A stretch of DNA of 64,000 nucleotides, taken from Promethearchaeota archaeon. GTDB lineage: Archaea; Asgardarchaeota; Lokiarchaeia; Sigyniarchaeales; SOKP01. The stretch covers positions 62,001 to 126,000 of the forward strand of contig JAHLWS010000073.1 of NCBI GenBank assembly GCA_019057795.1. Reading direction: 5' to 3'. The first letter of the stretch is position 1, and every line of letters begins with the position of its first letter. The notes under the pieces were generated by a model. The model made no database searches and was not told the origin of the DNA. It saw only the letters and a list, made by a program, of their open reading frames with translations. The position numbers were made by a program, and so were the translations under genes. Positions 59,613 to 64,000 of this stretch are shown piece after piece.

Positions 59613-60878
59613 ATGAGTTATACAATAGCAGAAAAAATACTAAAAGAACATTCAAATCTTAAAGAGATATCGCCTGGACAATTTATCAATTCTGAAATTG
59701 ATTTGATAATGGTTCACGAACAATTAGGTGGAAGAGTTCATATAGAATACGAGAAACTCGGAATTGATTATGTATGGGATCCAGATAAGATTTTTTTCAT
59801 ATTAGATCACTGGGTACCTCCTCCCACGATATCAGCAGCCCAAATGCACCAAGACGCAAGAAAATTTGCTGAGAAATATAAATTCACTAATAACTATGGT
59901 TATCAATTAGACAAAGGCATATGTCATCAAGTTTTACCCGAAATGGGTTTTGCAAGGCCAGGAATGTTAATTGTGGGCTCTGATAGTCATACGACAACAT
60001 ACGGGGCTTTTAATTGCTTGTCTACCGGTATAGGTGCTACAGATGTTTCTGTCGTGTTTGCTACGGGTAAGATGTGGTTTAAAGTTCCCGAATCGTTTAA
60101 AATTAATTTATCTGGCACTCTAGATAAAGGTGTAATGTCAAAAGATTTTATCTTAACATTGATAGGAGATATTTCCACTAAAGGAGCTATTTATAAATCA
60201 TTAGAATTTCATGGAAATGGCGCTCAACGCTTATCTATTGACTCTAGGATGACAGTTGCAAATATGGTTGTGGAAGCGGGCGCAAAATTTGGATTATTTT
60301 TACCCGATAAAAAACTAGAAGATTGGATAGAAAAGAGAACGGAAAAACAATATAATAAAGTTTTGCCAGACGAAGATGCGGAATATGAGAAAGAATTTCA
60401 CTACAACTTATCCGAAATTACTCCTGTTGTAGCTAAACCTTCAAACCCCGGAAATATAGCTAAAATAGAAGATGTAGAGGGATATGAAATAGACCAAGCG
60501 TTTTTAGGTAGTTGTACTAATGGTAGAATGGAAGATCTTCGAATTGCCGCTAAAATACTAAACAGTAAAAAAATCAATTCCAATACCAGATTGATCGTAA
60601 CCCCCGCTTCAAAAGAAATATACTTGCAAGCTTTAAGAGAGGGTTTAATTGAAGTCTTTTTAAGTGCTGGTGCTATAGTTACTAATTCTACGTGTGGTGC
60701 TTGTATTGGGGGGCATCTTGGAGTATTGGGACCTGAAGATGTTTGCATCAGTAGCACAAATCGAAATTTTATCGGTAGGATGGGGGATCCTACTTCAGAA
60801 GTTTTCTTAGCATCACCAGCTACGGTTGCCGCATCAGCAATAAGAGGAAAAATAACTGATCCTCGGGAGGTGCTATAA
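59613..60878 (+). CDS. leuC: 3-isopropylmalate dehydratase/homoaconitase large subunit
   Basis: The 421-residue aconitase-family large subunit has VGSDSHTTTYGAFNCLSTGIGATD, AFLGSCTNGRMEDLRIAAKIL with one cluster Cys, and TNSTCGACIGGHLGVLGPEDVCISSTNRNFIGRMGD with the Cys pair of the 4Fe-4S site. Homologues isomerise 2-isopropylmalate (leucine) or homocitrate/citramalate-type acids. The precise substrate is open. The small subunit gene follows two bases later. Confidence 0.9.
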   Translation: MSYTIAEKILKEHSNLKEISPGQFINSEIDLIMVHEQLGGRVHIEYEKLGIDYVWDPDKIFFILDHWVPPPTISAAQMHQDARKFAEKYKFTNNYGYQLDKGICHQVLPEMGFARPGMLIVGSDSHTTTYGAFNCLSTGIGATDVSVVFATGKMWFKVPESFKINLSGTLDKGVMSKDFILTLIGDISTKGAIYKSLEFHGNGAQRLSIDSRMTVANMVVEAGAKFGLFLPDKKLEDWIEKRTEKQYNKVLPDEDAEYEKEFHYNLSEITPVVAKPSNPGNIAKIEDVEGYEIDQAFLGSCTNGRMEDLRIAAKILNSKKINSNTRLIVTPASKEIYLQALREGLIEVFLSAGAIVTNSTCGACIGGHLGVLGPEDVCISSTNRNFIGRMGDPTSEVFLASPATVAASAIRGKITDPREVL

Positions 60879-60880
60879 TA

Positions 60881-61381
60881 ATGGAAAATATTGAAGGAGA
60901 GATTTATATTTTAGGGGATGACATTAATACTGATGATATCGTACCTAGCTATACTTTAACATTGAGAGATCCAAATGAAATGGCCAAACATGTTTTAGAA
61001 TTTATAGAACCAAATTTTGCTCAAAAGGCAGTTAAGAGATTAATAATTGTAGGAGGATATAATTTTGGGACTGGAAGTTCCCGAGAAGAGGCAGTAAATG
61101 TATTTAAAATTCTCGGGATTAAAGCCATTATTGCTAAATCATTTTCAAGGATTTACTTTCGAAATCTTATTAATAATGGAGTTGCTGGAATCAAATGTGA
61201 TTGGGACGAAGCAACATTTTCCGATGGAGATCAAGTACAAATCTCGATTGAAAATGGGATAATATTCAATAAATCAAAAAATCTTAATATAACATATAAA
61301 CAATTCCCTCAATTTTTAAAAGAAATATTGGAATCTGGAGGAATATTAAATCAGCTAAAAGAAAAATTAAAATCACATTAA
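60881..61381 (+). CDS. leuD: 3-isopropylmalate dehydratase/homoaconitase small subunit
   Basis: The small subunit supplies the swivelling domain. The 166-residue product has LGDDINTDDIVPSYTLTLRDP at the specificity loop, GGYNFGTGSSREEAV with the conserved GSSRE, and IIAKSFSRIYFRNLINNGV. Loop wording (SYTLTLRD) does not clearly settle isopropylmalate versus homoaconitate. It is two bases from the large subunit stop codon, so they are one operon. Confidence 0.9.
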   Translation: MENIEGEIYILGDDINTDDIVPSYTLTLRDPNEMAKHVLEFIEPNFAQKAVKRLIIVGGYNFGTGSSREEAVNVFKILGIKAIIAKSFSRIYFRNLINNGVAGIKCDWDEATFSDGDQVQISIENGIIFNKSKNLNITYKQFPQFLKEILESGGILNQLKEKLKSH

Positions 61382-61429
61382 TAAAGCAACTTCAACTTAG
61401 ATTTTTCTTATACCTTTATCCAAATAAGT

Positions 61430-61693
61430 TTACCCTTTTTCATATATTACTCCTGTACCGCCTGATGGATAATGAAATTTAATGGCATCAGCTTCACAAA
61501 CTTGATAACACGCAGCACATTCTAAACATTTCTCTTTATAATCTTCTGAAATAGAAATTACATTGTCGATCTTACGCCATAAATTAGCTACACAAACCAG
61601 AATGCATTGCCCGCATCTATTACATTTATTTTGATCAATGAATATAAAATCCCCTGTACCAGGTATGTGTTTTGTTAAACCAGTGGTTTTCAA
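61430..61693 (-). CDS. FixX-like ferredoxin
   Basis: The 87-residue protein has two 4Fe-4S motifs, CNRCGQCILVC and CLECAACYQVCEADAI, and ends FHYPSGGTGVIYEKG, typical of FixX. FixX pairs with FixC to move electrons from electron-transfer flavoprotein to the quinone pool. It overlaps the FixC-like gene by four bases (ATGA). No ETF (FixAB) genes are in the window. Confidence 0.87.
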   Translation of the reverse strand: MKTTGLTKHIPGTGDFIFIDQNKCNRCGQCILVCVANLWRKIDNVISISEDYKEKCLECAACYQVCEADAIKFHYPSGGTGVIYEKG

Positions 61694-63096
61694 GTATCAT
61701 CCCTCCTTGGTTTTTTTTTCTTAGGAATTAAATCCATTACCTTAGGAATTACAGACATTAATTTCTGAGGATCCATCATTTCATCAAGATCTTCCTCGAA
61801 TATTTTAGCTACAAGTGGAAGGACGTATTTCATTATGAAGGGTAGAGCTTTAGGCATGTATGATTTAATTTGTGATGCTATCTGTCGAACTCGTTTTGCA
61901 TGTGGTTGAGACCAATCATATATTCCTCCCATTACCTCCATAAACATTGGAACAAACCAAGACATCGTTTCTTGTGGACTGAAAGGGAGTGCTTTCCAAA
62001 GATTATATAATTCTTCTCCAGCTTCGAATTCCTCACCAATAGATGTATTTTGCCATACTTTGTCATATTTTGAGAGAAAGTTTTTTGAAAAATCTTCAGA
62101 GGTGATTGCTTCTGCTGCTACTTCTGCTGCTACTTTCCCTGTTACCATGGCAGGATATATTCCTTCAGCTTCAAGTGGACAAGGAAATCCTCCTGCATCA
62201 CCTATTAAGATAATTCCATCAGTGTGCGTGTTATATGGATATTTTAACCACGGAAGGAGGTGAGATTGAAGTTCTCTTGGTTTGGCATTCAATATTCTTA
62301 ATAATCTTTGATAATATTTGAGGTTTATTACGCGATTTAGATAATATAGTGGATTTTTATCCCATTTATTTAACCAATTGCCAAGACCTTGATGAAAGCC
62401 ATCATGAAAGAACACTTGATAAGAAGCTGGAAAAATTGCAGACCACCATACTGCCAGAGTTTCATCTCCCATTATATCATCAATTTTTTCAGGACTTGCT
62501 TGAAAATCATATTGAGGTACTACTGTAATTTGATCTTGTGCCCATTTAGTCCTTAATCCACTTTGTTTTGCAACCATCGAAACTGCTCCATCAGCTCCAA
62601 TAACGATAGGTGCTTCATATTTATTATTATGCTCATCCATTACACCACAAACTATACCATCCTTTTTCAAGAGATTAGTAATTAAAGTTGACGTTTTTAA
62701 TTCAGCGCCAGCATCTATAGCAAACTCTGCAACCCAAGGATCAAACTCACTTCGGTAACAATTCATCGTAATCCAACTTTTTGCTGGTTCATATGATACT
62801 GACTCGGTGGGACGAGCCATTACATAACCAGCAACAATACCCTCCTGATTGATGAAATAATTTCGAGCAGCAGAACCTGCTCTCATAGAAGGACATTTTT
62901 CAGGTGTTAGTTCCTTCATCATACTTGGAAAATCCTTCCACATCCGAGGACCTAAACCACATCCTGATGAATTTTTTTCACCTGGTTTTCGCCCACGTTC
63001 AAAAAAAATTGTTTTTAATCCCAAATCTGCTGCTGTTTTTGCTGACATTGAACCTCCAGGACCAGCACCAACAATTATTATATCATAAGTGTTCAT
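61690..63096 (-). CDS. FixC-like / geranylgeranyl-reductase-family flavoprotein
   Basis: The FAD-binding start YDIIIVGAGPGGSMSAKTAADLG, a GEKNSSGCGLGPRMW segment and the later GIILIGDAGGFPCPLEAEGIYPAMVTGKVAAEVA identify the ETF-quinone oxidoreductase/geranylgeranyl reductase superfamily. With the adjacent FixX-type ferredoxin, an ETF-QO role is favoured over lipid reduction. The 468-residue product has a helical C-terminal part and a basic tail (PKKKKPRRDDT). It is probably attached to the membrane. Confidence 0.85.
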   Translation of the reverse strand: MNTYDIIIVGAGPGGSMSAKTAADLGLKTIFFERGRKPGEKNSSGCGLGPRMWKDFPSMMKELTPEKCPSMRAGSAARNYFINQEGIVAGYVMARPTESVSYEPAKSWITMNCYRSEFDPWVAEFAIDAGAELKTSTLITNLLKKDGIVCGVMDEHNNKYEAPIVIGADGAVSMVAKQSGLRTKWAQDQITVVPQYDFQASPEKIDDIMGDETLAVWWSAIFPASYQVFFHDGFHQGLGNWLNKWDKNPLYYLNRVINLKYYQRLLRILNAKPRELQSHLLPWLKYPYNTHTDGIILIGDAGGFPCPLEAEGIYPAMVTGKVAAEVAAEAITSEDFSKNFLSKYDKVWQNTSIGEEFEAGEELYNLWKALPFSPQETMSWFVPMFMEVMGGIYDWSQPHAKRVRQIASQIKSYMPKALPFIMKYVLPLVAKIFEEDLDEMMDPQKLMSVIPKVMDLIPKKKKPRRDDT

Positions 63097-63263
63097 GAGT
63101 TCACCCGAATTAATTAAATTTCATTTTCAAAAAGAAATATTATAATATATCTTTATGTTAATCACTATTTAAAATTCATTTTATTGGAACAATCAAAAAC
63201 AATTTTTTAAATCAAAAAATGGAATCGAAAAATTAATCCGCAATTGATAAAAATCCGGAATAA

Positions 63264-63284
63264 TTTCAGAGAAGTGATCTGAAA
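63264..63284. other. Perfect 7-bp inverted repeat
   Basis: TTTCAGA, a 7-nt loop and TCTGAAA form a hairpin between the two minus-strand genes ending at 63331 and starting at 63096. It could be a transcript end of the HD-domain gene or an operator for the FixC gene. Confidence 0.35.
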
Positions 63285-63330
63285 CACGGAGGTATTATTA
63301 ACCAGCTAAAAAAAGACATATTTTTGTATT

Positions 63331-63864
63331 TTACATTAAATCCTCAATTTCTCTTTGGATTTTTTCAATCCGCTCCTTAGCTTTAGTGAGGATCTGAGTT
63401 TTACCATATTTGTTGAACCACTTTTCAAATCTCTGTTCGATTGAAACTTCTTTAGTTCCAGCTAAATGTTTATCCGCAAGACAGATAATTTTTTCTTCAA
63501 GGGTTTGTGGTAAAAGGTCTCTCTCAGGTAACCCAACTTGCTTAGCATCTTCTTTATCTAATCCACCTAAAATATGAGTTTCACAAATTTTGGCAAGTCG
63601 CTCTGATAAACCTCTTTCTCTAATTATTTTAGCCCCAATTAAGGCGTGATTAAATCCATGAGTCTTACACCTACCAATATCGTGTAATAGGCTTCCAATT
63701 TCAATTAAATCCATATCTATCTCTCTCAACTTTATTTTTTCTGCTAATTCTAAGGCCTTCTCAGCAACTTTTAGAGAGTGACGCCGTACATTATAAGGAA
63801 CTTTTAACTTTTTCAATAAGTCAAAAGCAAAATCGCTATTTGGTAGAGTTTCTTCGCTTGCCAT
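63331..63864 (-). CDS. HD-domain hydrolase
   Basis: The HD metal-binding site is visible in IGSLLHDIGRCKTHGFNHALIGAKII and later THILGGLD and CLADKHLAGTKEVS. The 177-residue single-domain form resembles archaeal HDIG-type phosphohydrolases. Substrate is unknown. It is a soluble protein with a helical end (KAKERIEKIQREIEDL). Confidence 0.85.
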   Translation of the reverse strand: MASEETLPNSDFAFDLLKKLKVPYNVRRHSLKVAEKALELAEKIKLREIDMDLIEIGSLLHDIGRCKTHGFNHALIGAKIIRERGLSERLAKICETHILGGLDKEDAKQVGLPERDLLPQTLEEKIICLADKHLAGTKEVSIEQRFEKWFNKYGKTQILTKAKERIEKIQREIEDLM

Positions 63865-64000
63865 TACACTTTAATAATTAATTATTAACTATAAGGTTTA
63901 GTCTAATATTAAGAAATAATTCAATTATAGTAGGAAACAAACTCTATCCAATACTTTTTTTGTTTTATGAATTAATAAACTTCTTCATACGGGCCACTAA
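63865..64000. other. Window end, no gene seen
   Basis: This AT-rich stretch lies upstream of the HD-domain gene on the minus strand. It probably holds its promoter. No complete gene or RNA is visible before the window edge. Confidence 0.3.

Noticed and set aside
1..64000. CRISPR arrays, insertion sequences or integrated elements
   Set aside because: No regularly spaced repeats, transposase-like genes or terminal inverted repeats were seen.
63964..64000. Possible tRNA beginning at the window edge
   Set aside because: Only a GGGCC-like string is visible; no D arm or T arm can be seen.

Overview
The window is strongly AT-rich archaeal DNA and most likely comes from an Asgard archaeon, probably a Lokiarchaeia-type lineage (inference). 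Archaeal markers are the archaeal-order ribosomal protein cluster, eL/eS-type ribosomal proteins, RNase P component 1, MptE, archaeal SecY and the DUF106 insertase. Asgard or eukaryote-leaning markers are an OSTC-like oligosaccharyltransferase subunit, longin, roadblock and Yip1 proteins, a TFE-beta/RPC34-like factor and an archaeal/eukaryal selenocysteine (Sec) system.

Layout. 1-12.4 kb holds mixed housekeeping and membrane genes: an rlmE end, TFE-beta-like, a RadA paralogue, mptE, gcvH, OSTC-like, pepD, a PHD/RING-like fusion, a ferredoxin, a beta-propeller, a class II amidotransferase and ribokinase. 12.6-22.1 kb is one long ribosomal operon from uS19 to uL15; uL3, uL4, uL23 and uL2 are not in the window. 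22-25 kb holds an ECF S-component, two secreted proteins and a roadblock protein. 25-31.3 kb holds Sec genes: SelB, tRNA-Sec and SepSecS, with tandem Nudix genes between. 31-40 kb holds an MBL hydrolase, tRNA-Ile, a coiled-coil/TPR trio, SAM hydrolase, a Nudix-NMNAT fusion, RtcA and a Yip1 protein. 40.3-47 kb holds eL34-cmk-eL14-tRNA-Ser facing DUF106-secY-P1-uL10-uL1-uL11. 47-64 kb holds a longin protein, two FAH-family enzymes, thiW, adk, shikimate and prephenate genes (aroD, aroK, aroE, tyrA), tmk, leuC/leuD-type genes, a FixX/FixC pair and an HD hydrolase.

The outstanding observation is small bulge-helix-bulge (BHB) introns. The uL11 gene looks N-terminally truncated, but removing two inserts of 30 and 28 nt restores a full 165-residue uL11. 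Both inserts fold as BHB substrates with cuts at the exact in-frame positions. All three tRNA genes are also interrupted: tRNA-Sec(UCA) by two introns (D arm and T loop), tRNA-Ile(UAU) by three, and tRNA-Ser(GGA) by one. Most of the 3' splice bulges start with AA.

Several genes appear broken or shifted: a membrane protein with a single-base frame change before an acidic tail (near 10095), a FAH-family gene without a canonical start, a winged-helix fragment behind aroK, and a small zinc-ribbon gene split by a stop. These may be real decay or assembly indels.
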